A stretch of DNA of 64,000 bases from an uncultured Alphaproteobacteria bacterium (GTDB lineage Bacteria > Pseudomonadota > Alphaproteobacteria > HIMB59). The notes beneath the pieces are model-generated. The model searched no databases. It worked only from the letters and a program-made list of their open reading frames with translations, and was not told the DNA's origin. The DNA lies in NCBI GenBank assembly GCA_902616855.1, contig CACMUL010000005.1, positions 1 to 64,000 on the forward strand. Reading direction: 5' to 3'. Below, in pieces: positions 28,691 to 37,980 of the stretch (positions are counted from its first letter, which is position 1; each line of letters opens with the position of its first letter). The translations under genes and the position numbers were made by a program.

Positions 28691-29767
28691 ATGAAAAAAT
28701 CTATGTTAACTTTTCTTGCTTTAGCAGTAAGCGTGCTTTTCTCTGCTGAAACTTTTGCAAGAGATCAAATCAATATTGTTGGCTCATCAACAGTATACCC
28801 ATATGGAACAGTAAACGCACAAAGACTCGGCGAGTCAGGTTTTAAAACCCCCACTTACAACCCAATTGGAACTGGTGGTGGAATGAAAGCATTTTGTGCT
28901 GGTGTGGGAGTTGAATTTCCAGATATTACTGGAGCGTCACGACCAATGAAATCTAAAGAAGCTAAATTATGTCTTGAAGCCGGTGTAACAAACGTTATTG
29001 AAGTGATGTGGGCTAATGACGGTATTACTTTTTCTCACTCCAATGAAGCAGAACCTTTTTCTCTAACAAGAGAAGAAATTTTTACAGCTATGGCTGCAAA
29101 AGTTGTTGTTGATGGTGAAGTGGTCGAAAATCCATATCAAACTTGGAACGAAATTAACCCAAGCCTTCCAGCATATAAAATTGAAGTATTAGTAGCTCCT
29201 CCAACCTCAGGAACAAGAGATGCATTTGATGGTAAAGTAATGGAAGCTGGATGTACATTAGAAGCAGTAACTGGCAGTGACGATGGATGTACTGATTACA
29301 GAGAAGATGGAAAAATCATCGAGATGGGTGAGAATGACACTCTTATTGTTCAAAAACTAGTTGAGGATCCAGAACGTTTTGGTTACTTTGGTTATTCCTA
29401 TCTAAAAGACAACGGAGATAAATTACAACCATCTACTGTTGAGGGAGTAATACCATCTGCTGAATCCATTGCCACTTATGAGTATCCAATGGCAAGACCT
29501 CTTTTCATATACTTAAAAGCAGATCACATCGGGGTTGTACCTGGCATTCAGGAGTTTGCACAAATGATGGTAAGTGATGAAGCAATTGGTGATAACGGTT
29601 ACCTAACAAAAATTGGTGCTGCACCTATGGTACCAGACCTTATCAATAGAGTAAGAAACGTTACTGACAACTTAGATGCAATGGGATTTGATATTGCAGC
29701 ATGTGCTGAAGCAAAACACCCATTAAAAGATGCTGGTTACGCTTTTTCAAGCGGACTTTGTAAGTAA
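28691..29767 (+). CDS. pstS: Phosphate ABC transporter, periplasmic substrate-binding protein
   Basis: 358 aa; signal peptide; INIVGSSTVYPYGTVNAQRLG, TSGTRDAF. Confidence 0.96.
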   Translation: MKKSMLTFLALAVSVLFSAETFARDQINIVGSSTVYPYGTVNAQRLGESGFKTPTYNPIGTGGGMKAFCAGVGVEFPDITGASRPMKSKEAKLCLEAGVTNVIEVMWANDGITFSHSNEAEPFSLTREEIFTAMAAKVVVDGEVVENPYQTWNEINPSLPAYKIEVLVAPPTSGTRDAFDGKVMEAGCTLEAVTGSDDGCTDYREDGKIIEMGENDTLIVQKLVEDPERFGYFGYSYLKDNGDKLQPSTVEGVIPSAESIATYEYPMARPLFIYLKADHIGVVPGIQEFAQMMVSDEAIGDNGYLTKIGAAPMVPDLINRVRNVTDNLDAMGFDIAACAEAKHPLKDAGYAFSSGLCK

Positions 29768-29789
29768 GCATTAATTAATTATCTTATTT

Positions 29790-29815
29790 TTAGGGGCAAG
29801 ATTTCTTGCCCCTAA
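29790..29815 (+). other. Strong hairpin in pstS-pstC intergenic region, possible RNA-stabilising or attenuating element
   Basis: Perfect 11-bp inverted repeat TTAGGGGCAAG-ATTT-CTTGCCCCTAA, no T-tract after it. Confidence 0.85.
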
Positions 29816-29847
29816 GACAAATTCAGTTTATAGAGGAATAGGACAGT

Positions 29848-31284
29848 ATGCTTTATTTATCACTTGTTTTAGTTTTTATACTTTCTTATTCTTTTTACTT
29901 CTATGGTAAAAAAAGAGCATTAAGCCTAAAATTTAAAAAAAATGAAAATCTTTCCTCTCTTCCAGATTATTATGGATATTACGTTGTACTTTTAGTTTTT
30001 TTTCCAGCAATAATTATTTGGTTCTTTTTACTTATTTTTAAATCAAACTTTCAAGAGATGTTTGTAATGTCCCCTGTGTTATTTCCAGATGTCGCTACAT
30101 GGAGCTCTGGAAAATTCGGTTTAGTTATGAATAAGATTAGCAACCTATCTATGATTGTTAATTTATCAGAAATTGATTTGACCGTAGGCGATAAATCAAT
30201 TTTAAAAATGGCCAGTGAGAGTGAGATAATTGCAGCAAAAAATTTAGCAAATTTTGACAAGATCTACGGATGGTCGAATTTAACTCTATTTATTATTCTA
30301 CCTGTGCTTTTAGGATTTTTGGCTACGAAATCAATATCAGGAAAACTAAATGCACAGCCAATTGTTGAGAAAATAATTTCATATGTTATCAAGGGCAGTT
30401 CTTATATTGCAATATTCATTACTTTTGGAATCTTCTTTTCTCTTGTTTTCGAGGCCATTAATTTTTTTCGGTACGTAAATTTTATAGACTTTTTCTTTAA
30501 TACGGCATGGAATCCCAATAGAGCTTTTGTTATCAATGCATCAGAAGGCTTCGATCAAGAGGCTTTAAAAGAGGCTTTTGGTTTTGTACCTTTGCTTACC
30601 GGAACGCTTTTAATTGCATCTGTTGCCATGTTAGTCGCTGTTCCTTTAGGACTGCTAACAGCAATTTATTTAGCAGAGTATGCGTCATCAAAAGTAAGAG
30701 ATATAGCTAAACCAATAATTGAAATTCTTGCTGGCATACCCACAGTTGTTTATGGATTTTTTGCTGCTTTATCACTGGCGCCTTTCATAAAAGATGTCGG
30801 TGAAGGTGTTGGATTACCGGTGTCCGCTGAAAGTGCTCTAGCTGCAGGTTTAGCTATGGGCGTCATGATCATCCCTTTTGTTTCCTCTCTTAGTGACGAT
30901 GTCATAAAAGCAGTTCCTCAATCTTTAAGAGAGGGTTCTTATGCAATTGGAGCAACTAAATCAGAAACTATTAAAAAAGTAATTTTACCAGCAGCTCTAG
31001 CTGGAATAATGGGCTCATTTTTATTAGCTATATCTAGGGCAATAGGTGAGACAATGATTGTCGTTATGGCCGCCAGCCTAAGAGCAAATCTTACTTTTAA
31101 TCCCTTGGAGCCAGCGACTACAATAACAACACAGATTGTTACAAGTTTGATAGGAGATGTCGAGTTTGATAATCCAAAAACCTTAGTTGCTTTTGCTTTA
31201 GGCCTAACTTTATTTGTAATGACATTAATTCTTAATATTGCTGCTATAACAATAGTAAAAAAGTACAGAGAAAAATATGAGTAG
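29848..31284 (+). CDS. pstC: Phosphate ABC transporter permease PstC
   Basis: 478 aa; EILAGIPTVVYGFFAAL, EGSYAIGATKSETIKKVILPAA. Confidence 0.95.
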   Translation: MLYLSLVLVFILSYSFYFYGKKRALSLKFKKNENLSSLPDYYGYYVVLLVFFPAIIIWFFLLIFKSNFQEMFVMSPVLFPDVATWSSGKFGLVMNKISNLSMIVNLSEIDLTVGDKSILKMASESEIIAAKNLANFDKIYGWSNLTLFIILPVLLGFLATKSISGKLNAQPIVEKIISYVIKGSSYIAIFITFGIFFSLVFEAINFFRYVNFIDFFFNTAWNPNRAFVINASEGFDQEALKEAFGFVPLLTGTLLIASVAMLVAVPLGLLTAIYLAEYASSKVRDIAKPIIEILAGIPTVVYGFFAALSLAPFIKDVGEGVGLPVSAESALAAGLAMGVMIIPFVSSLSDDVIKAVPQSLREGSYAIGATKSETIKKVILPAALAGIMGSFLLAISRAIGETMIVVMAASLRANLTFNPLEPATTITTQIVTSLIGDVEFDNPKTLVAFALGLTLFVMTLILNIAAITIVKKYREKYE

Positions 31285-32527
31285 TTTAGAAAAGAGACTT
31301 GCAGCAGAGAAACGTTTCAAATTTTATGGAATGTTTGCGATGACTCTCTCTTTGTTTTTCGTGCTTATTTTAATGTATAAAATTTTTTCTACCGGCAGTG
31401 GTGCTTTTGTTAGAACAACTATTAATGCTGATGTTTATTTTGACCCAAATTTTATAGAGGTTTCTAGTAACTCCTCCAAAAAAGAAATAATGAAAGCATC
31501 TTATGTTGATCTTGCTGATCAAGTGATTAACCAAAACCATCCTGGATTAGATGAAGAAAATTTTATTAAAGTCAGAGAAATGTACACAAGAAAATTTGAT
31601 TATCAGCTGAGAGATTATATTGCAAACAATCCAAATGTAATTGGAAAAACTGTCAATTTAGATATATCTGCCTCATCAGATCTTGACCAAATTGTCAAAG
31701 GAAACTATCCAAGAAATGTTCCCGAAGCACAACGAAAAATAAATGATTATCAACTTTCTATCTTAGACTCTTTAGACTCCAAAGGTAAAATGTCTAAGAC
31801 ATTCAATTTTTGGTTTTTCACAAATGGAGACTCAAGAGATCCAGAAACAGCCGGAATACTTGGAGCACTTATGGGGTCTTTTTATGCTTTATTGATCTGT
31901 TTTAGTTTTGCTTTTCCAATCGGACTTTTGGCTTCTGTGTACTTAGAGGAATTTGTTAAACCAGGAAAAATAACTGACATTATTGAAGTAAATATAAATA
32001 ACCTTGCGGCGGTTCCCTCTATTGTTTACGGACTTTTAGGCTTAGGTATGCTAATTGGAGTTTTTGGGATGCCATATCAAGTCCCTTTAGTTGGAGGATT
32101 AGTTTTAGGTTTTATGACTTTACCAACAATTATTATAGCATCTAGGGCATCGCTCAGAGGCGTCCCCCCTTCAATTAGAGAGGGAGCACTTGCTGTGGGG
32201 GCTACTAAAATGCAAACTGTATTTCATCATGTAATCCCTTTATCTTTGCCAGGTACTCTTACTGGAACAATTATTGGAATGGCACAAGCTTTGGGTGAGA
32301 CGGCCCCTTTATTATTGATAGGTATGGTTGCTTTTGTGATGGAAATACCGGGAGGGGCATTCGACCCTGCCACTGGTCTTCCTTCACAAATATATCTATG
32401 GTCTGAGAGCGCTGAAAGAGGTTTCCTCGAAAAAACATCTGCAGGAATAATGCTACTTTTATCTTTTTTGATTATAATGAATACTGTGGCAGTGTTGGTA
32501 AGAAGAAAATTGGAGGTGAAATGGTAG
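31277..32527 (+). CDS. pstA: Phosphate ABC transporter permease PstA
   Basis: 416 aa; [44 protein letters not shown]. Confidence 0.95.
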   Translation: MSSLEKRLAAEKRFKFYGMFAMTLSLFFVLILMYKIFSTGSGAFVRTTINADVYFDPNFIEVSSNSSKKEIMKASYVDLADQVINQNHPGLDEENFIKVREMYTRKFDYQLRDYIANNPNVIGKTVNLDISASSDLDQIVKGNYPRNVPEAQRKINDYQLSILDSLDSKGKMSKTFNFWFFTNGDSRDPETAGILGALMGSFYALLICFSFAFPIGLLASVYLEEFVKPGKITDIIEVNINNLAAVPSIVYGLLGLGMLIGVFGMPYQVPLVGGLVLGFMTLPTIIIASRASLRGVPPSIREGALAVGATKMQTVFHHVIPLSLPGTLTGTIIGMAQALGETAPLLLIGMVAFVMEIPGGAFDPATGLPSQIYLWSESAERGFLEKTSAGIMLLLSFLIIMNTVAVLVRRKLEVKW

Positions 32528-33297
32528 ATCAAAACAGCAATTATGCTTTGCAAACAAGTGAGGTATATGTCCACTATGGAAAAAAAATGGCAATCAATAA
32601 CGTTGCTCTTAATTTTCCAAAAAATGAAGTAACTTCTCTTATAGGACCCTCAGGTTGTGGTAAGTCGACATTTTTGCGATGTTTAAACCGTATGAATGAT
32701 GTAATAGATATTTGTAATGTTAAAGGTAAGTTTTTGTTGAATGGCAATGTTGATATATATAGCCCTGATATACAGGTAGAAACTCTTCGCGAAAAAGTTG
32801 GAATGGTTTTTCAAAAACCCAATCCTTTTCCAAAAACTATTTATGAAAATGTTGCCTACGGACCAAAAATTCATGGTATTGCTTCTTCTCAAAATGAATT
32901 AGATGAAATAGTAAAAGACTCACTTCACAGAGCGGGTCTTTATGAAGAGGTAAAAGATAGAATGGATGATATTGCTACCGGTTTATCAGGAGGACAACAG
33001 CAAAGATTGTGCATTGCAAGAGCGATTGCTATAAGACCGGAAATCATTTTGATGGACGAACCTTGTTCTGCATTAGATCCAATAGCAACCGCAAAAATAG
33101 AAGATTTAATTAACGAATTGAAAGAAAATTACACAATTATTATAGTAACTCATTCTATGTCTCAAGCATCACGAGTATCATCTAAAACTGCGTTTTTTCA
33201 TTTAGGTAACCTTGTCGAATATGGAGAAACTGGTAAGATATTTACAAAACCTGATAAAGAACAAACAAATGACTACATAACTGGAAGGTTTGGTTAA
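32521..33297 (+). CDS. pstB: Phosphate ABC transporter ATP-binding protein
   Basis: 258 aa; [48 protein letters not shown]. Confidence 0.97.
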   Translation: MVDQNSNYALQTSEVYVHYGKKMAINNVALNFPKNEVTSLIGPSGCGKSTFLRCLNRMNDVIDICNVKGKFLLNGNVDIYSPDIQVETLREKVGMVFQKPNPFPKTIYENVAYGPKIHGIASSQNELDEIVKDSLHRAGLYEEVKDRMDDIATGLSGGQQQRLCIARAIAIRPEIILMDEPCSALDPIATAKIEDLINELKENYTIIIVTHSMSQASRVSSKTAFFHLGNLVEYGETGKIFTKPDKEQTNDYITGRFG

Positions 33298-33982
33298 AAT
33301 GGAAACAGCACACACAGATAAAAACTTTGAACAAAAGTTAAATCATCTTACAGATAATTTAATTAAAATGAGTAATATTGTTGAGAAACAAATTGAAATT
33401 GCAGTAAATGTTATTAAATCTAAAGACTCATCTGATGCACAGACAACACAGAATCTTGATGAACAAGTTGATGAAGTGGAAAGAGATGTTAGGGATTTAA
33501 GTTTCGAAATTATGACTTTACATAGACCCGTTGCCAGTGATTTAAGACTAGTTTTCACTGCCCTCAAAGTTTCAAAAGAGCTTGAGAGAATGGGAGATCA
33601 CTCTAGAAATTTAGCAAAAAGAGCTATTTCAATTTCTTCTTCATTTGACGAGGATTTAACGGACCAAATGCATAATTTAGGTAAAGGTGTCCAAAAAATG
33701 GTTAATCAAACACTTGAGAGTTTTTTTAAAAAAGATGAGGTACAGGCAAGGATCTCATGGAATCAAGATGCAGAAATTGACAGGCAGTACAAATCTTTAT
33801 TATCTGATTTAATAGAAAGAATGCACAATAAAGAAACAAGTGTTGTTGATGAAGGCACTAAGCCAATTTTAATTGCAAAGTCCTTAGAAAGAATAGGTGA
33901 TCATGCTACTAACATAGCTGAAGAGGTCATTTTTAACATTACAGGTCATTATATTGATTTAAAAAAATCTGATTTTGAATGA
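33290..33982 (+). CDS. phoU: Phosphate transport system regulator PhoU
   Basis: 230 aa; [48 protein letters not shown]. Confidence 0.95.
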   Translation: MVKMETAHTDKNFEQKLNHLTDNLIKMSNIVEKQIEIAVNVIKSKDSSDAQTTQNLDEQVDEVERDVRDLSFEIMTLHRPVASDLRLVFTALKVSKELERMGDHSRNLAKRAISISSSFDEDLTDQMHNLGKGVQKMVNQTLESFFKKDEVQARISWNQDAEIDRQYKSLLSDLIERMHNKETSVVDEGTKPILIAKSLERIGDHATNIAEEVIFNITGHYIDLKKSDFE

Positions 33983-34668
33983 CAGACAAGATTTTAGTTG
34001 TAGAGGATGAAAAACCAATTTCAGAATTAATTGGATTTCATTTAGAACAACAAAACTACCAAATAAAATTTTCATACGACGGAGAATCTGCTATTCAAGA
34101 GATCGAACATTGGCTGCCTGACTTAATTTTATTAGATTGGATGCTGCCAAATATATCGGGCATTGAAGTTTTAAAGAGAATTAAAAGAAAAGATAATTTA
34201 AAAAAAATTCCAATTATAATGTTAACAGCTAAAGGTCAAGAGGATGATAAAATTAGAGGTTTTGAATTAGGTGTAGAGGATTATGTAACCAAACCTTTTC
34301 TTCCAAGTGAGATTCTCGCTAGAATTAAATCATTACTTAAAAGAACAAAATCAAGAGAAGAGAACGACTCACTCAAGTTTCATGATATTAACATTAATCT
34401 TACCAACAGAAGGGTAACAAGGGGTGAGAGAAAGTTAAATTTAGGACCGACTGAATTTAATCTTTTAAAATTTTTTATTGAAAATAAAGGTAGAGTCTAT
34501 TCTAGGCAGCAACTATTGGATAATGTTTGGTTAAATGACGCTTACGTTGAACCCAGAACAGTTGATGTTCACATAAGAAGACTCAGAAAAGAGCTGAATT
34601 TAACAGGAGAAAAAGATTTCATTCGAACAGTTAGATCCGCTGGCTACTCTATCGACTCAGAAAATTAA
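33979..34668 (+). CDS. phoB: Phosphate regulon response regulator PhoB
   Basis: 229 aa; receiver domain with DLILLDWMLPN, winged-helix C-terminus VDVHIRRLRKEL; last regulator of the pst operon. Confidence 0.94.
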   Translation: MTDKILVVEDEKPISELIGFHLEQQNYQIKFSYDGESAIQEIEHWLPDLILLDWMLPNISGIEVLKRIKRKDNLKKIPIIMLTAKGQEDDKIRGFELGVEDYVTKPFLPSEILARIKSLLKRTKSREENDSLKFHDININLTNRRVTRGERKLNLGPTEFNLLKFFIENKGRVYSRQQLLDNVWLNDAYVEPRTVDVHIRRLRKELNLTGEKDFIRTVRSAGYSIDSEN

Positions 34669-34669
34669 A

Positions 34670-35140
34670 ATGATTAAAATTCTTGTACTTTGTACAGGTA
34701 ACTCTTGTCGATCAATTATGACAGAGGGGCTTTTAAACCATTATGGTAAAGACTTTTTTAATGCTTATAGTGCAGGAAGCCACCCTGCAGGATATGTACA
34801 TCCATTAAGTATCAAAACATTAGAAAAAAATAAAATTTTCCTAGACAATTTTAAAAGTCAATCATGGGATGATTTTTCAGATATTAATTTTGATTTGGTT
34901 ATTACTGTGTGTGATAACGCAGCTGGAGAAACTTGCCCCGTGTATCTCAAAAATACATTAAAGGCACATTGGGGTGTAGCTGATCCTGCAAAATTTAAAG
35001 GCACTGAAGAGGAAGCTGAGATAGAATTTTTAAAAGTATTCAATGTTCTTAAAAAAAGATGTCTTGCACTAGTTCAAAATTATAAGCAAAACAACTTATT
35101 AAATATCGATCAAATAAAAGAAATTGGAAATTTAATCTAA
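34670..35140 (+). CDS. arsC: Arsenate reductase (low-MW phosphatase-like ArsC)
   Basis: 156 aa; ILVLCTGNSCRSIMTEGLLN, VITVCDNAAGETCPVY, HWGVADPAKFKGTEEE. Confidence 0.9.
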   Translation: MIKILVLCTGNSCRSIMTEGLLNHYGKDFFNAYSAGSHPAGYVHPLSIKTLEKNKIFLDNFKSQSWDDFSDINFDLVITVCDNAAGETCPVYLKNTLKAHWGVADPAKFKGTEEEAEIEFLKVFNVLKKRCLALVQNYKQNNLLNIDQIKEIGNLI

Positions 35141-35158
35141 ATTTAACTTTAATTTAAT
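35141..35158 (+). promoter_or_regulatory. Candidate PhoB box upstream of structured RNA
   Basis: Direct repeat ATTTAAC-TTTA-ATTTAAT (7-4-7), same architecture as the pstS and plcP boxes; -10-like TATTTT at 35168-35173. Confidence 0.45.
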
Positions 35159-35178
35159 ATAAATGATTATTTTATTAG

Positions 35179-35254
35179 GTGGAAGATTGGCATTTCCCCT
35201 GTGACTGAAACATAGACCTCCTCTACTTGTAGAAAAATCATGTCAATCTTCCCA
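35179..35254 (+). ncRNA. Candidate structured RNA (three-way-junction fold), strand not certain
   Basis: Closing helix GGAAGATTGGCAT (35181-35193) / ATGTCAATCTTCC (35240-35252), 13 bp with one G-U; internal hairpins CTGTG/CATAG and TCTAC/GTAGA; single-stranded CCTCC. Confidence 0.5.
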
Positions 35255-35256
35255 AA

Positions 35257-35604
35257 TTAATTAAATAAACCTAAGATTAAAACTATTCCATAGGCTGTTA
35301 GAGATAAAAAAATTGCAGCAGAGCCCAAATCTTTAGCTTTTTTTATTTTGTTTGACTTATCCATAGTAATTTTATCACAGGTATATTCTATTGCAGTGTT
35401 TAGAGCCTCAATACTAAGTATGAGCAAAGGTAAAATTATTAGCCAAAGTGTGAACAAAAGAGCTGGTTGAAAAATTACAATGTATAGAGCAGACAAGGGA
35501 AACAATAATAGCTCTCTTCTTGCTGCTTTTTCTTGAAGGAGAATTTTTAGGCCTCCAATTGAACACCAAAAAGCATCTACTATATTTTTATTTTTAAAAT
35601 CCAT
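35257..35604 (-). CDS. dgkA: Diacylglycerol kinase, DgkA type
   Basis: 115 aa, three TM; EKAARRELLLFP, SIEALNTAIEYTCDKI. Confidence 0.9.
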   Translation of the reverse strand: MDFKNKNIVDAFWCSIGGLKILLQEKAARRELLLFPLSALYIVIFQPALLFTLWLIILPLLILSIEALNTAIEYTCDKITMDKSNKIKKAKDLGSAAIFLSLTAYGIVLILGLFN

Positions 35605-35621
35605 ATCTGAAGTTTAACTAC

Positions 35622-36140
35622 TTATGTGAAGTTTTTGTTAAATCTTGACTTTTTATTTTCAATTAACCTTTTTTTAACTCTCCATCTAAGATTGCTTCGG
35701 ACAATATATCCAATACAGTTTTGAGACCCACATCGACACGGGTGATCCTCGAAACAAAACATGTCATATCCATAGTCGTAGGACAGCTCCTCGCCTTTCT
35801 TAATATCTTTAATTGCGCTAATCCATATTTTTCCTTTGATGATATCAGTTTCACAATTAGGGTTGCAGGAATGATTAATATATTTTGCTAAATTCCATGT
35901 TACTTTTCCATTGATGTCGTATTTTTGATTCAGTGTAAAAATGTAAACAGACCCGACTGTTTTAGCCCTTTTGTTTGCCTCTATGTGAACATCAGCAATC
36001 TTGTCGGATTGAGCTTTAGTTATCTTTAACCCGCGATATTCAATGATTCTAGTGCCAGCACAGATATCAGCTTTTGCAAAAAGACCAGATGCATGAATTT
36101 TAGAATTTTTTCTAATATAAAGCTTTTGTGAAGAGCCCAT
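35622..36140 (-). CDS. SET-domain protein (putative protein-lysine methyltransferase) with post-SET Cys motif
   Basis: 172 aa; KIHASGLFAKADICAGTRIIEYRG, YINHSCNPNCET, GEELSYDYGYDMF, CRCGSQNCIGYI. Confidence 0.9.
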   Translation of the reverse strand: MGSSQKLYIRKNSKIHASGLFAKADICAGTRIIEYRGLKITKAQSDKIADVHIEANKRAKTVGSVYIFTLNQKYDINGKVTWNLAKYINHSCNPNCETDIIKGKIWISAIKDIKKGEELSYDYGYDMFCFEDHPCRCGSQNCIGYIVRSNLRWRVKKRLIENKKSRFNKNFT

Positions 36141-36156
36141 TTAATAAAACTTTAAC
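36139..36156 (+). promoter_or_regulatory. Candidate PhoB box upstream of plcP-like gene
   Basis: ATTTAAT-AAAA-CTTTAAC; 17-mer TTAATAAAACTTTAACA (36141-36157) identical to the pstS upstream copy; -10-like TACTAT 36166-36171. Confidence 0.65.
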
Positions 36157-36202
36157 AATCCTCAATACTATCAATCGTAGATATATCTATTTTTTAGATT
36201 CT

Positions 36203-36991
36203 ATGCAAATCAAAAAACATCGATCCATATTCATTTCAGACATTCATATTGGCATACGTGCTTCAAAAGTAAAGGAGCTCTTACACTTTTTAAAATATAA
36301 TGATTGTGATCATCTTTATTTACTTGGAGATATCATAGACGGATGGCGTCTAAAAAAAAATTGGTTTTGGAATCCTGATTTTAATACTTTCATACAAAAA
36401 GTTTTACGAAAAGCACGCTCAGGTACCAAAGTCTATTATATACCTGGAAACCATGATGAAGTTTTTTCAGATTATTGTGGTTTTTCATTTGCAAACATTA
36501 AAGTTCGAAAAAATAGAATTCATACAACAGCGAACAATAAAAGACTTCTCTTAATGCATGGGCATGAATTTGATGGAATAGTTCTAAATTCAAAATGGTT
36601 AGCAAAGATAGGTGCCGTCCTTTATGACTACTCTGTTTGGTTTAATAATATTTTAAATTTCTGTCGAAGAAAACTTGGTCTTTCGTATTGGTCTTTATCA
36701 GGATATTTAAAAACACGAGTAAAAGATGCTCAACGATATATTGAAAATTTTGAAAATGCATGTCTTGAGAGAATAAAAAAAAATAATTGTGATGGAATTG
36801 TTTGTGGTCATATTCACCATCCCCAAATAAAAAAAATTGGTGATAAGACATATCATAATCTAGGAGATTGGGTAGATAGCTGTAGTGCAATGGTTGAGGA
36901 CTTTAAAGGCAACTTGGAGTTAGTCTTTTGGAATGAAAAAAAAATCCAGTCTTTAGAAAAACAAACTCTTAATAAGGTATCTGCAGCTTGA
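36203..36991 (+). CDS. plcP: PlcP-like metallophosphoesterase (phospholipase C of phosphate-starvation lipid remodelling; LpxH-like superfamily)
   Basis: FISDIHIG, LLGDIIDGW, IPGNHDE, MHGHEFD, GHIHHP metallophosphoesterase motifs; followed by translationally coupled Agt-like glycosyltransferase; start set at internal ATG 36203. Confidence 0.82.
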   Translation: MQIKKHRSIFISDIHIGIRASKVKELLHFLKYNDCDHLYLLGDIIDGWRLKKNWFWNPDFNTFIQKVLRKARSGTKVYYIPGNHDEVFSDYCGFSFANIKVRKNRIHTTANNKRLLLMHGHEFDGIVLNSKWLAKIGAVLYDYSVWFNNILNFCRRKLGLSYWSLSGYLKTRVKDAQRYIENFENACLERIKKNNCDGIVCGHIHHPQIKKIGDKTYHNLGDWVDSCSAMVEDFKGNLELVFWNEKKIQSLEKQTLNKVSAA

Positions 36992-37980
36992 AATTATTAT
37001 TAGTAACAGATGCATGGAAACCTCAGGTAAACGGCGTCGTCCGTTCTTATCTGAATACCATACCGGAATTGGAAAAAATGGGTATGCAGGTAGAGGTAAT
37101 ACACCCTGAGTTATTTAAAGTTCGCTTTGGCCTTCCTTCGTATAATGAGATTAAAGTTGTGATTACTCGCAAAAAAACATTGAAAAATATGATGGATCAG
37201 ATCAATCCTGATCATATTCACATTGCTACAGAGGGGCCCCTAGGTTTTTTGGCCAGAAAAATATGTCTTTCAGAAAAAATTATTTTTACAACTTCATTTC
37301 ATACTCGTTTCCCTGAGTATATTCAACAACGTATAAAAATACCTGCAAGTTTCTTTTATTTCTTCATAAAGCATTTTCACAATAAAGCGAAAAAAGTTCT
37401 TGTTCCTACCCCATCCATGCAGGCTGAATTAATAAATATGAATTTTAAAAATACCGTTGTTTGGTCAAGAGGTGTCGATCATCAAAAATTTGGCAACTAT
37501 CAAAAATTAGACTTAGGCCCAGGACCAATATTTTCTTATATCGGTCGAGTGGCTACTGAAAAAAATATTCAAGCTTTTTTAGATTTAGATTTAGAAGGTA
37601 CTAAAGTTGTCGTTGGCGATGGACCACAGTTAAATAAACTAAAAAAAAAATATACAGATATAAAATTTGTTGGTTACCAGTTTGGCCAGAATTTAGTGAA
37701 TTACTATGCTAGTTCAGATGTAATGGTTTTCCCTAGCAAGACTGATACCTTTGGAAATGTGGTAACTGAGGCAAATGCAACCGGCACACCAGTCGCTGCT
37801 TATGATGTAACAGGTCCTAAAGATATTATTGTTAATGGGGTCAACGGTTTTATTGGTGATAACTTAAAAGATAATGTTTTGAATTGTTTGACTATCGATC
37901 GAAAAAAATGTCAAGAATATACAAAAAAATTTAACTGGTATGAGTGTTCCAAGGTTTTTTATGATAATATTGTGGCTTGA
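36988..37980 (+). CDS. agt: GT4-family glycosyltransferase, Agt-like (DAG glycosyltransferase candidate)
   Basis: 330 aa; TDAWKPQVNGVVRS, TSFHTRFPEY, FPSKTDTFGNVVTEANATGTPV; TTG start in TTGA overlap with plcP stop. Confidence 0.8.
   Translation: MKLLLVTDAWKPQVNGVVRSYLNTIPELEKMGMQVEVIHPELFKVRFGLPSYNEIKVVITRKKTLKNMMDQINPDHIHIATEGPLGFLARKICLSEKIIFTTSFHTRFPEYIQQRIKIPASFFYFFIKHFHNKAKKVLVPTPSMQAELINMNFKNTVVWSRGVDHQKFGNYQKLDLGPGPIFSYIGRVATEKNIQAFLDLDLEGTKVVVGDGPQLNKLKKKYTDIKFVGYQFGQNLVNYYASSDVMVFPSKTDTFGNVVTEANATGTPVAAYDVTGPKDIIVNGVNGFIGDNLKDNVLNCLTIDRKKCQEYTKKFNWYECSKVFYDNIVA

Noticed and set aside
32227-32574. 115-aa minus-strand ORF antisense to pstA/pstB
   Set aside because: Opposite two conserved Pst genes; no start context or motif.
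35222-35233. TCTACTTGTAGA hairpin resembling the stem of a Cas12a CRISPR repeat
   Set aside because: Single copy, no repeated units or spacers and no cas genes; better explained as an internal hairpin of the candidate structured RNA.
35179-35254. Possible tRNA or hammerhead ribozyme
   Set aside because: No T-loop TTCRANNC, no CCA-end acceptor pattern, and no CUGANGA hammerhead core on either strand.
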